NCBI RefSeq assembly: GCF_014522305.1
Contig: NZ_CP041982.1
Location: 5,001-69,000 of the forward strand
Reading direction: 5' to 3'
Length of the DNA: 64,000 nucleotides
Source of the DNA: Lactobacillus sp. PV034
GTDB taxonomy: Bacteria > Bacillota > Bacilli > Lactobacillales > Lactobacillaceae
Position numbers and translations under genes: made by a program. Under the pieces are notes generated by a model that ran no database searches, was not told the DNA's origin, and was given only the letters and a program-made list of their open reading frames with translations. This document shows positions 6,879-19,204 of this stretch, one piece after another (within the stretch, counting starts at the first letter, position 1; every line of letters starts with the position of its first letter).

Positions 6879-8948
6879 ATGGCTCACCTTAAATCCTTGT
6901 ATAACTGGCTTTTTAAAACTAAATTAGGATTTTTTAGTTTTGTTGTTGTACTTTTTTGGATCAAGACATATTTAATTTATAAAACAAAATTTAATCTTGG
7001 CGTTGTTGGACCAATGCAAGAATTTTTACTTTTGTTTAATCCAATACCAGCAGCCCTTTTACTAATTGGTATTGGTTTATTCTTTAAAGGAAGAAAATCA
7101 TATTGGATAATGGTCCTAATTGATTTCTTATTATCTCTATGGCTATTTTCAAACATTCTGTACTATCGTGAATTCTCAGACTTTTTGTCAATGTCAATTA
7201 TCAAAACATCTGGTTCAACGTCTGATAATTTAGGAAAGAGTATCGTTGGAATAACTCATGCGACAGATTTTTTATGTTTTCTTGATGTCTTAATTATTAT
7301 TTTTTTAATTGCATTTAAAGTATTTAAGATTGATGTAAAGCGTTTAAAATTCAGAATTCCTATCCTAATAGAAGTAATTGCCGTGAGTTTATTAGGACTG
7401 AATTTGACAATGGCTCAATCAGATAGGTCAGGACTTTTGACTAGAACCTTTGATAATAATTATATTGTTAAGTATCTGGGGATGAATGCTTTCGCAGTCT
7501 ATGACGGAATGAAGACTGCACAAACTGAGGCAATTATGGCCAAAGCTAATCATAATGATTTAAAAGCTGTCCAAAATTATATTAAGAAAAATTATATTGC
7601 CCCAAATCCGGCTTATTATGGTGTGGCCAAGAATAAGAATGTTCTAGTTATTCACCTTGAAAGTTTTCAACAGTTTTTAATTGATTATAAGTATAAGGGA
7701 AAAGAAGTAACTCCTAATTTGAATAAACTGTATCACGAAAACGATACAATTAGTTTTGATAATTTCTTTAATCAAGTAGGACAAGGTAAGACATCTGATG
7801 CAGAAATGATGATTGAAAATTCGTTGTTTGGTTTGCAATCAGGGTCTGCAATGTCGAGCTATGGAACTTCAAATACTTTCCAGGCAACGCCGGCTATCTT
7901 GGGACAACAAGCAGGCTATACAAGTGCAGTGATGCATGGAGGTGCTGGCTCATTTTGGAATAGAGACAACGCTTATAAATCTTTTGGCTATGACTATTTT
8001 ATGCCGTTAAGTTACTATAGCAATAAAAAGGGTTACTATAATGGCTATGGAATTAAAGATAAGCTTTTCTTTGATCAATCTGTTAAATATATTGAGCATT
8101 TACCTCAACCATTTTATTTAAAAATGATTACTGTTACTAATCATTATCCTTATGACTTAGATAAAGAAGATACAACAATTGGTAAAACAAAAACTGGGGA
8201 TCAAACGGTAGATGGTTATATTCAAACTGCCCATTATCTTGATGAGGCAATTGGGGAATTAATGGATTATCTTCAAAAGACAGGTTTAGAGAAAAATACT
8301 CTAATTATGTTGTATGGAGACCATTATGGTATTTCAGGAAATCACCATAAGGCAAGTGCGGAACTATTAGATAAAACTAGCTTTAATGATTTTGACAATT
8401 TACAATTCCAAAGAGTACCACTTATGTTCCATATGCCTGGATTAAAGGGTGGCATCAATCATACTTATGGTGGAGAGATCGATGTAAGACCAACCCTATT
8501 TAATCTATTGGGAATAAATGATAAGAATTACATTCAATTTGGCCATAGTTTGCTTGCAAAAAATGCTCCCCAGATTGTTGCTCAAAGAAATGGGGATTTT
8601 ATTACTCCAAAATATAGTCGTGTTGATGGAAGCTACTTCTATACAGCAACGGGCAAAAAAATATCTCATCCGAATAAAGCTACTAGAGAACAATTAGCTT
8701 CAATTTCAAATACTGTTACAAGTGAACTTTCATTGTCAGATAGAGTAATAACGGGAGATTTATTAAGATTTTATACTCCTCAAGATTTTAAACCAGTTAA
8801 AAAGAAACAATATTCATATAAAGAGAGTAAAGCGTTAAGAAAGCTAAAAAAAGAAGAGCGGAAAAAGAAAAATAGCCTTTACTATCAAAATGGTAAGAAA
8901 TCAACAAGAGATGAGTTTAAAACTGATGCGCCAGAATTAAAAAGATAA
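6879..8948 (+). CDS. ltaS: Lipoteichoic acid synthase, LtaS type
   Basis: About 689 residues. Five hydrophobic helices in the first 200 residues are followed by an extracellular sulfatase-fold domain. The catalytic threonine is in the GKTSDAE motif at about T305, and the metal-site motif YGDHYG is present near residue 483. The enzyme polymerises glycerol phosphate from phosphatidylglycerol onto the glycolipid made by the upstream genes. An in-frame upstream TTG/ATG exists (6864/6867), but the ggaggg at 6869-6874 sits correctly for the ATG at 6879. The C-terminal 45 residues form a very basic, probably disordered tail. A strong terminator follows. Confidence 0.92.
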   Translation: MAHLKSLYNWLFKTKLGFFSFVVVLFWIKTYLIYKTKFNLGVVGPMQEFLLLFNPIPAALLLIGIGLFFKGRKSYWIMVLIDFLLSLWLFSNILYYREFSDFLSMSIIKTSGSTSDNLGKSIVGITHATDFLCFLDVLIIIFLIAFKVFKIDVKRLKFRIPILIEVIAVSLLGLNLTMAQSDRSGLLTRTFDNNYIVKYLGMNAFAVYDGMKTAQTEAIMAKANHNDLKAVQNYIKKNYIAPNPAYYGVAKNKNVLVIHLESFQQFLIDYKYKGKEVTPNLNKLYHENDTISFDNFFNQVGQGKTSDAEMMIENSLFGLQSGSAMSSYGTSNTFQATPAILGQQAGYTSAVMHGGAGSFWNRDNAYKSFGYDYFMPLSYYSNKKGYYNGYGIKDKLFFDQSVKYIEHLPQPFYLKMITVTNHYPYDLDKEDTTIGKTKTGDQTVDGYIQTAHYLDEAIGELMDYLQKTGLEKNTLIMLYGDHYGISGNHHKASAELLDKTSFNDFDNLQFQRVPLMFHMPGLKGGINHTYGGEIDVRPTLFNLLGINDKNYIQFGHSLLAKNAPQIVAQRNGDFITPKYSRVDGSYFYTATGKKISHPNKATREQLASISNTVTSELSLSDRVITGDLLRFYTPQDFKPVKKKQYSYKESKALRKLKKEERKKKNSLYYQNGKKSTRDEFKTDAPELKR

Positions 8949-8988
8949 AAATAAGAGTAAAAGTATAATACTTTTACTCTTATTTTTT
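8949..8988 (+). terminator. Terminator after ltaS
   Basis: Fifteen-pair stem aaataagagtaaaag/cttttactcttattt, short loop, then a T-run. Separates the LTA operon from the rRNA promoters. Confidence 0.92.
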
Positions 8989-9013
8989 GTTGAAAATTAT
9001 CTTGTAAAAAGTA

Positions 9014-9298
9014 TTGTCAAGCCCAGGAGTACCGTGTATAATAATAAACTGTTGTTAGAAAGAGAAAGGATAAATTGATCCTTGACACTATTCTAATAGC
9101 TGTGCTATAATTATTAAGCTTCATTTTTGAGAAGCAATAAAATTGTGATTAAAAGAATTAATTAAAAAAAGTTCTTGACAAATATATTACAATTTTGTTA
9201 CAATTATAAAGCACTGATTCGACTGCGAGTTTTATTACTTCTTTCGAAAAAATAATTTAAAAAAAGTTCTTGCTTTTATAAATTATGTGTGCTATAAT
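9014..9298 (+). promoter_or_regulatory. Four tandem rRNA operon promoters
   Basis: Four promoter-like sequences precede 16S: TTGTCA-17-TATAAT (9014-9042), TTGACA-18-TATAAT (9082-9111), TTGACA-18-TACAAT (9175-9204) and TTGCTT-17-TATAAT (9270-9298). The second and fourth share gctataatta and a following aagct. Tandem promoters are normal for rRNA operons. That all four are active is inferred. Confidence 0.75.
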
Positions 9299-9339
9299 TA
9301 ATAAGCTGACTTAGTCAGCTGGTAGTACCTTGAAAACTG

Positions 9340-9364
9340 AACAAAGTTTCGCTGAAAAGTGTGC
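9340..9364 (+). promoter_or_regulatory. 16S processing stem, 5' strand (leader)
   Basis: aacaaagtttc (9340-9350) and aagtgtgc (9357-9364) are complementary to gaaactttgtt (11118-11128) and gcacactt (11108-11115) behind 16S. Together they form the long-range helix that RNase III would cut to release pre-16S. The rest of the leader, to 9467, includes a gagcta/tagctc-type hairpin and no gene. Confidence 0.75.
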
Positions 9365-9467
9365 GGGGTTTTTAACCCCAATCAATAAGCGAAGTCAATT
9401 CGCAAGCAATAAATTTGTGATAACAAATTAAAAAATATCATGAGCTATTTCAAGCTCATTTCTTATG

Positions 9468-11047
<1,580 letters not shown>

Positions 11048-11178
11048 AGGCGAAGATGATGGAGAGTGTGAGAGCACTAATAGAAGTCATCGAAAAGCAA
11101 AACGGAAGCACACTTGAGAAACTTTGTTTAGTTTTGAGGGTAATACCTCAAAAAAACTTGAATAACGCCAAGCGAATC

Positions 11179-11253
<75 letters not shown>

Positions 11254-11288
11254 TTCAAAGCTTATTGCTTTGAGCCAATATGGCGAAT

Positions 11289-11361
11289 GGGGGCTTAGCT
11301 CAGATGGGAGAGCGCCTGCTTTGCACGCAGGAGGTCATCGGTTCGATCCCGTTAGCCTCCA
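11289..11361 (+). tRNA. tRNA-Ala (anticodon TGC), rRNA spacer
   Basis: Second spacer tRNA. Acceptor gggggct/agcctcc with one G-T pair, anticodon TGC in loop tttgcac. Confidence 0.97.
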
Positions 11362-11499
11362 TAGAGAATTGAAATAAGTCAATTCTCTTAAGAGTTAGTA
11401 CATTGAAAACTGAATATAATCTAGCAAAAAACCGAGACAATCGTAAAACAGATTGCAAGAGCGACCGAGAGAGAAAACTCAAAAAGAAGACTTGAAATA

Positions 11500-14404
<2,905 letters not shown>

Positions 14405-14472
14405 AAGCAAGAAGAGCTCAGCGGTTTTTTGCGAGAGATTATATTTAGTTTTGAGTGTAAAAGCTCAAAAGA

Positions 14473-14590
14473 GTACGGTGGCGAAAGCGAGAAGGATACA
14501 CCTGTTCCCATGCCGAACACAGAAGTTAAGCTTCTCCACGCCGAAAGTAGTTGGTGGGAAACTGCCTGCGAGGATAGGAAGTTGCCGTGC
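14473..14590 (+). rRNA. 5S ribosomal RNA, second copy
   Basis: Identical to 337-454. It is followed at once by a T-run and then tRNA-Asn. Confidence 0.96.
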
Positions 14591-14603
14591 TCTTTTTTAA
14601 TAT

Positions 14604-14676
14604 TCCGGCTTAGCTCAGTTGGTAGAGCACCTGACTGTTAATCAGGCTGTCGTCAGTTCGAGTCTGACAGCCGGAG
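14604..14676 (+). tRNA. tRNA-Asn (anticodon GTT)
   Basis: Cloverleaf with acceptor tccggct/agccgga, discriminator G and anticodon GTT. Confidence 0.96.
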
Positions 14677-14693
14677 TCGTAGCTTAGTATTAT

Positions 14694-14783
14694 GGAGTGT
14701 TGTCCGAGTGGTTGAAGGAGCATGATTGGAAATCATGTATACGGGCATTACCTGTATCGAGAGTTCGAATCTCTCACACTCCG
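14694..14783 (+). tRNA. tRNA-Ser (anticodon GGA)
   Basis: Class II tRNA with a long variable arm. Acceptor ggagtgt/acactcc, discriminator G, anticodon GGA. Confidence 0.95.
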
Positions 14784-14819
14784 TCGGGCTACAAAGTTTC
14801 TGCATTTAGTAAAAAGTTA

Positions 14820-14848
14820 TTGCTAAATAAAAAGGAAACTGGTATATT
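14820..14848 (+). promoter_or_regulatory. Promoter of the Glu-Val tRNA pair
   Basis: TTGCTA (14820-14825), 17-base spacer, TATATT (14843-14848), 23 bases before tRNA-Glu. It suggests independent transcription from the rRNA operon. Confidence 0.65.
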
Positions 14849-14870
14849 TATATAAGTGCTCAGATAATAT

Positions 14871-14942
14871 GACCCGTTGGTCAAGTGGTTAAGACACCGC
14901 CCTTTCACGGCGGTAACATGAGTTCAAATCTCGTACGGGTCA
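14871..14942 (+). tRNA. tRNA-Glu (anticodon TTC), second copy
   Basis: Identical to 2520-2591. Confidence 0.97.
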
Positions 14943-14947
14943 TGAAT

Positions 14948-15020
14948 GGAGGATTAGCTCAGCTGGGAGAGCATCTGCCTTACAAGCAGGAGGTCACAGG
15001 TTCGAACCCTGTATCCTCCA
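14948..15020 (+). tRNA. tRNA-Val (anticodon TAC), second copy
   Basis: Identical to 463-535. Confidence 0.97.
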
Positions 15021-15033
15021 TAGTTCAATGGAA

Positions 15034-15060
15034 GCTACCACCTATGTGGTGGCTTTTTTT
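15034..15060 (+). terminator. Terminator after tRNA-Val
   Basis: Stem gctaccac/gtggtggc with a four-base loop, then seven T. Confidence 0.88.
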
Positions 15061-15092
15061 ATTACGTTGAACTAAAGTATTATTTCTAGTGG

Positions 15093-15163
15093 AGTCGGTT
15101 CAGGTCCCAAAAGGATTCGTGAATATACGAAGATGCCTTGTAACCGAAATATATTTTAGGGGG
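15093..15163 (+). promoter_or_regulatory. S(MK) box (SAM-III) riboswitch of metK
   Basis: The metK leader contains the S(MK) box core: gtcggtt pairs with aaccga, aaaggattcg and gatgccttgtaaccgaaa segments lie in the expected order, and the ggggg Shine-Dalgarno follows at about 15158-15163. In the known class, SAM binding pairs the anti-SD with the SD and blocks ribosome entry. The only gene it can control here is metK, so SAM synthesis is limited by its product. Confidence 0.9.
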
Positions 15164-15168
15164 ACACC

Positions 15169-16374
15169 ATGGAAAAAGAAAAACATTTATTTACTTCGGA
15201 ATCCGTTTCTGAAGGACATCCAGATAAAGTTGCTGATCAAATTTCTGATGCAATTTTAGATGCAATTTTAGAAAAAGATCCTAACGGAAGAGTAGCATGT
15301 GAAACTACTGTAACTACAGGATTAGTTTTAGTAGTAGGAGAAATTACTACTAATGCATATGTAGATATTCAAAATGTAGTTAGAAAGACTATACTTGAAA
15401 TTGGATATGATAAGCCAGAGTTAGGGTTTGATGGTAATAATTGTGCTATTTTAGTGGATATTGATGAACAATCTGCTGATATTGCTGGTGGTGTGGATAA
15501 TTCATTAGAAGTTAGAGATAGTGCTCGCGATACTGATGAATTAGACCAAATTGGAGCTGGAGATCAAGGATTGATGTTCGGGTTTGCAATTAACGAAACA
15601 CCTGAGTTAATGCCCCTTCCTATTTCACTTTCCCATAAATTAATGAAAAAAGTTGCTGATTTAAGAAAGAATGGTACTTTACCTTGGCTTAGACCGGATG
15701 CTAAAGCCCAAGTTACTGTTGAGTACGATGATGATGGTAAACCTAAGAGAATTGATACTGTTGTTATCTCAACACAAACCGACGAAACTGTAACTTTAGA
15801 TGAAATTAAAAGCAGTATGATCAATCAGGTAATTAAAGAAGTTATTCCTGATAAGTATTTAGATGAAAATACTAAATATTTGATAAATCCTTCTGGTCGT
15901 TTTGTTATTGGTGGGCCAAAGGGAGATTCTGGCTTAACTGGTCGTAAAATTATTGTTGATACATACGGTGGTTATGCTCGTCATGGTGGAGGAGCATTTT
16001 CAGGTAAAGATTTAACTAAAGTAGACCGTAGTGCAAGTTATGCAGCACGATATGTAGCGAAGAATATTGTTGCTGCAGGTTTAGCTGATCGTTGTGAAAT
16101 TCAATTAGCTTATGCAATTGGGGTTGCGCACCCAGTATCTATTATGATTGATACTGCTGGAACTGGAAAAGTTGATGATGACTTATTGGTTGAAGCTGTT
16201 CGCCATACTTTTGATTTAAGACCAGCTGGTATTATTAAGATGTTAGACTTGCGTCGTCCAATTTATCGTCAAACCGCTGCATATGGACATTTTGGTCGTA
16301 CAGATGTTGATTTGCCTTGGGAACACACTGATAAGGTAAATGATCTTAAAAAATATGTAGAAGAACATAAATAA
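15169..16374 (+). CDS. metK: S-adenosylmethionine synthase
   Basis: A 401-residue enzyme making S-adenosylmethionine from methionine and ATP in the cytosol. Visible family motifs are [13 protein letters not shown] at residues 7-19 (start of the ATP/Mg site), [10 protein letters not shown] near 126-135, and GGGAFSGKD near 275-283 (P-loop-like phosphate site). Length is normal. The ATG follows the ggggg of the S(MK) box by five bases, so the start and the regulation agree. Single-gene unit between terminators. Confidence 0.98.
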   Translation: MEKEKHLFTSESVSEGHPDKVADQISDAILDAILEKDPNGRVACETTVTTGLVLVVGEITTNAYVDIQNVVRKTILEIGYDKPELGFDGNNCAILVDIDEQSADIAGGVDNSLEVRDSARDTDELDQIGAGDQGLMFGFAINETPELMPLPISLSHKLMKKVADLRKNGTLPWLRPDAKAQVTVEYDDDGKPKRIDTVVISTQTDETVTLDEIKSSMINQVIKEVIPDKYLDENTKYLINPSGRFVIGGPKGDSGLTGRKIIVDTYGGYARHGGGAFSGKDLTKVDRSASYAARYVAKNIVAAGLADRCEIQLAYAIGVAHPVSIMIDTAGTGKVDDDLLVEAVRHTFDLRPAGIIKMLDLRRPIYRQTAAYGHFGRTDVDLPWEHTDKVNDLKKYVEEHK

Positions 16375-16378
16375 AATT

Positions 16379-16413
16379 AAAGCCTTAAATTTTTAATTTT
16401 TAAGGCTTTTTAT
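16379..16413 (+). terminator. Terminator after metK
   Basis: Stem aaagccttaaa/tttaaggcttt around an AT-rich loop, followed by T. Confidence 0.88.
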
Positions 16414-16448
16414 TTTAATTAATTAAAATTAAGCTAGGAGAATTATTA

Positions 16449-17360
16449 ATGGATTATATCGATAGTTTTGCTCATATTTTGCCTAAAAATTATTATCAAG
16501 CTGTGTTAAAGTACGATTCATCAATACCTGATAAATATCCTTTTATTAATATTCCTACTTTAACAAATTTAGGTGAGCGGTTAAAATATTGGCCGGCATC
16601 GAATATCAAACAGGTAATTTCGTTTGCCAACATTAATGCAGAAGATTTTACTGAGCCGGTCCAAGCTGCTCACTTAGCCCATGAGGGAAATATAGAGCTA
16701 GCAGATATTGTAGCAAGCCACTCAAATTATTTTGAAAGTGGAGTGGGTATGCTAGCCCTTAACAACATTGAAAAAAGTAGAGAAGAATTAGAATGGATTG
16801 CAAAAAATAAGTATTTAGTTGGAGCACAAATTTTTACTCGTCATTTAGGAAAGAGTATTGCTAATGAAGAGTTTGAACCAATCTTTGAAGTTGCTCATAA
16901 ATTAGGATTACCTCTTTGGCTTCATCCAGTATTTGATTTGCGCAAACCTGACAATAACTTGGTCTTTTCTTGGGAATATGAATTATCTCAAGCTATGTTG
17001 CAGCTAGTTCAGGCACAGCTCTTTAAAAAATATCCTAATATTAAAATTATTGTTCATCATGCGGGTGCGATGGTACCATTTTTTGCAGGAAGAATTGATC
17101 ATATTTTACCTCCAGAATTAGCAGCTGACTTCAAAAAATTTTATGTGGATACTGCCATTTTAGGAAATCCACCAGCCTTAAATTTAGCTCTAGATTATTT
17201 CGGCATCGATCATGTTTTGTTTGGAACAGATGCGCCATTTGCAGTAAAGCCAGCTGGAGCAACAGATCTTATAATTACTGCAATTAATAAACTAAATTTA
17301 GATAAAGCAGCTTTAGAACAACTTTATTCAAAAAATTATAAAAATTTATTAAGTAAGTAA
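16449..17360 (+). CDS. Amidohydrolase-family protein (Amidohydro_2/ACMSD-like)
   Basis: A 303-residue TIM-barrel metal hydrolase or decarboxylase. Likely metal-site residues are His9 in DSFAHILP, the LWLHP motif near residue 157, VHHAGAM near 203, and the late Asp in LFGTDAPF near 259. The usual HxH at strand 1 is reduced to a single His, as in some ACMSD-like members. The substrate is unknown. It stands alone between the metK terminator and its own terminator at 17365, with ctaggag 9 bases before the ATG. Confidence 0.75.
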   Translation: MDYIDSFAHILPKNYYQAVLKYDSSIPDKYPFINIPTLTNLGERLKYWPASNIKQVISFANINAEDFTEPVQAAHLAHEGNIELADIVASHSNYFESGVGMLALNNIEKSREELEWIAKNKYLVGAQIFTRHLGKSIANEEFEPIFEVAHKLGLPLWLHPVFDLRKPDNNLVFSWEYELSQAMLQLVQAQLFKKYPNIKIIVHHAGAMVPFFAGRIDHILPPELAADFKKFYVDTAILGNPPALNLALDYFGIDHVLFGTDAPFAVKPAGATDLIITAINKLNLDKAALEQLYSKNYKNLLSK

Positions 17361-17364
17361 AAGG

Positions 17365-17387
17365 AGCCTCAAAATGAGGCTTTTTTT
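17365..17387 (+). terminator. Terminator after the amidohydrolase gene
   Basis: Stem agcctc/gaggct with a five-base loop, then seven T. Confidence 0.85.
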
Positions 17388-17413
17388 GTTGCAGTATAAA
17401 TTATTTTTTATAC

Positions 17414-17436
17414 AATGTATTAATAACTGATACATT
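17414..17436 (+). promoter_or_regulatory. Inverted repeat, candidate Rrf2 operator
   Basis: Perfect inverted repeat AATGTAT (17414-17420) and ATACATT (17430-17436) with a nine-base centre, 15 bases upstream of the Rrf2-family ATG. Rrf2 dimers bind AT-rich palindromes of this size, so autoregulation of this gene and the oxidoreductase behind it is likely. Inferred. Confidence 0.6.
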
Positions 17437-17450
17437 TAAAGGATAACAAA

Positions 17451-17879
17451 ATGAATGATGTTAAGTTTTCAGTAGCGATTCATATTTTAGTAATGATTGC
17501 TACCAGCTCCGTAGATGTTAATTCAATTGCTTTAGCGCAAAGTGTAGGGACTAATCCTAGTTATATTCGAAAAATTTTATCGCTCTTAAAAAAGAGAGGA
17601 TTAATTGAAAGTCATCGAGGAAAATCTGGCATTAGTTTAGTTAAAAGGCCAAAAGATATTTCATTATTAACAATATACGAAGCTGTTGAAGAGCAAGAAC
17701 CAACTTTTTTTCAAATTCATCAACATGCTAATCGTCACTGTCCAGTTGGAAAAAATATTAAAGAAATGGTTTTTCCAATTGAAAGTAAGCTAGAAAAGCA
17801 AATTTCAGAAAGTTTAGCTTCGGAGAATTTAGCAGATGTAATTGAAAGATTAGGGAAATTAATAGAAAAGGAAAATTAA
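17451..17879 (+). CDS. Rrf2-family transcriptional regulator
   Basis: A 142-residue winged-helix regulator. The N-terminus SVAIHILVMIA and the recognition region TNPSYIRKILSLLKKRGLI (residues 34-52) are typical of Rrf2. Only one cysteine is visible (HCPVGK, near residue 104), so it lacks the three-Cys [Fe-S] ligand set of IscR/NsrR and may sense a thiol-reactive or electrophilic signal through that single Cys, as in YwnA-like members. The NADPH oxidoreductase starts one base after its stop and is the likely target. Confidence 0.85.
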   Translation: MNDVKFSVAIHILVMIATSSVDVNSIALAQSVGTNPSYIRKILSLLKKRGLIESHRGKSGISLVKRPKDISLLTIYEAVEEQEPTFFQIHQHANRHCPVGKNIKEMVFPIESKLEKQISESLASENLADVIERLGKLIEKEN

Positions 17880-17880
17880 C

Positions 17881-18888
17881 ATGAAAATACAAGCAGCTAG
17901 ATTATTTAAATATAGTAAAACCAATCCTGAAATTAAAGTAGTAGAAACTAAGGTAGAAGAACTACAAGCAGATGACTTGTTAGTGCAAGTGTTAAATGCT
18001 GGTGTAAATCCCCTAGACAATTTAATTGCGCATGGAGAGTTAAAATTGGTTTTCCCATTTAAGTTACCGCAAACAATGGGAAATGAGTTTGTTGGCATTG
18101 TTAAAGAAGTTGGTGCTAATGTAACTGACTTTAAAGTGGGTGATCGAGTTTTTGCAAGAAATCCACTTGATAATATTGGGGCATTTGCCGATGAATTGGT
18201 GCTTAAACAAGCTGCAGTTGCTAAAGTTCCAGAGTATTTAACTAACCCAGAAGCAGCTGCTGTACCATTGACAGCTCTCACTGCGATGCAAGCGTTAGAA
18301 TTAATGGACTTTAAACCAGGACAAACCTTGTTTATTTCTGGTGGAACTGGAAGTTTTGGGGCAATGGCAATTCCAATTGCAGTAGCTAAAGGATTAAAAG
18401 CTATTACTAATGGTAGTAGTGCTAAAAAGGAAGAAGTAGAAAAATTAGGTGTTAGTCAATTTATTGACTATCGTAAAGAAAACTACTGGGATGTTCTTTC
18501 TAATATCGATTTTGTAATTGATACTTTGGGTGGCGATAATATTGAAAAAGAAATGAGTATTATGAAGCCTGGAGGTGTGTTAGTTACTTTAAGAGGAATG
18601 CCAAATAAAGCTTTTGCTAAGTCAATGGGAATGAGCAAAGCTAAGCAGCTGTTGTTTGGTATGGCTAGTGCAAAAATGGATCGGTTAGCTAAAAAGTATG
18701 GCGTTACTTATCACTTTATTTTTGTGCATGCAGATGGGAAGCAATTAAAAGAAGCTAGTGAGATTTTAACGCAAAAAGAGATTAGACCAGCATTAGGTAA
18801 ACATTTTACCTTGGCACAGACTCAAGCTGCAATGGACCAAGTTGCTAAGGGGAGAAATGCAGGAAAGATTATTTTAGATATTAATTAG
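17881..18888 (+). CDS. NADP-dependent oxidoreductase, quinone-reductase type (MDR family)
   Basis: A 335-residue medium-chain dehydrogenase/reductase. A GroES-like fold covers the first 120 residues (NPLDNLIAHG, GNEFVGIVKEVG), and a Rossmann domain carries the GGTGSFGAMA nucleotide-binding loop near residues 155-164. The Cys ligands of catalytic zinc are absent, which points to the zinc-free quinone reductase/enone reductase branch. Co-transcribed with the Rrf2 regulator (one-base gap), so probably induced by quinones or other electrophiles. Substrate not determined. Confidence 0.82.
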   Translation: MKIQAARLFKYSKTNPEIKVVETKVEELQADDLLVQVLNAGVNPLDNLIAHGELKLVFPFKLPQTMGNEFVGIVKEVGANVTDFKVGDRVFARNPLDNIGAFADELVLKQAAVAKVPEYLTNPEAAAVPLTALTAMQALELMDFKPGQTLFISGGTGSFGAMAIPIAVAKGLKAITNGSSAKKEEVEKLGVSQFIDYRKENYWDVLSNIDFVIDTLGGDNIEKEMSIMKPGGVLVTLRGMPNKAFAKSMGMSKAKQLLFGMASAKMDRLAKKYGVTYHFIFVHADGKQLKEASEILTQKEIRPALGKHFTLAQTQAAMDQVAKGRNAGKIILDIN

Positions 18889-19204
18889 AAATAAAAGCTA
18901 GCTAAGATAACCTAACTTAATTAATCAGCTCTTGTTTTTACTATGACTTATGTGTTAAATTATAATCATTATCTTAATGAAGCAATAAAGGTTAGAAAGT
19001 AGTAACATTTGGATTCTTTTAGAGAGAGACTGGTGCTGAGAAGTCTTAGATGAAGGTGTGAACTTGTTCTAAGCAATGCCTTTCGTCATACTATCCGCGT
19101 TAAGGAATAGTTCAAGGGTCACAAATGTGAAACTTAGGTGGTACCGCGATAATTCGTCCTATGATTATTTATAATCATGGGATTTTTTTATTAGGAGGAA
19201 ATTA
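18889..19204 (+). promoter_or_regulatory. T-box leader of leuS
   Basis: The 316-base gap before leuS holds a T-box riboswitch. A TATAAT at 18961 may be the -10. A stem I region follows, containing gaactt (candidate specifier CTT, Leu). The conserved T-box ggtggtaccgcg is at 19137-19148. A terminator stem, 19157-19168 with 19171-19182, ends in a T-run. Uncharged tRNA-Leu should stabilise the antiterminator and turn leuS on. The specifier codon is a guess; the T-box itself is certain. Confidence 0.93.
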
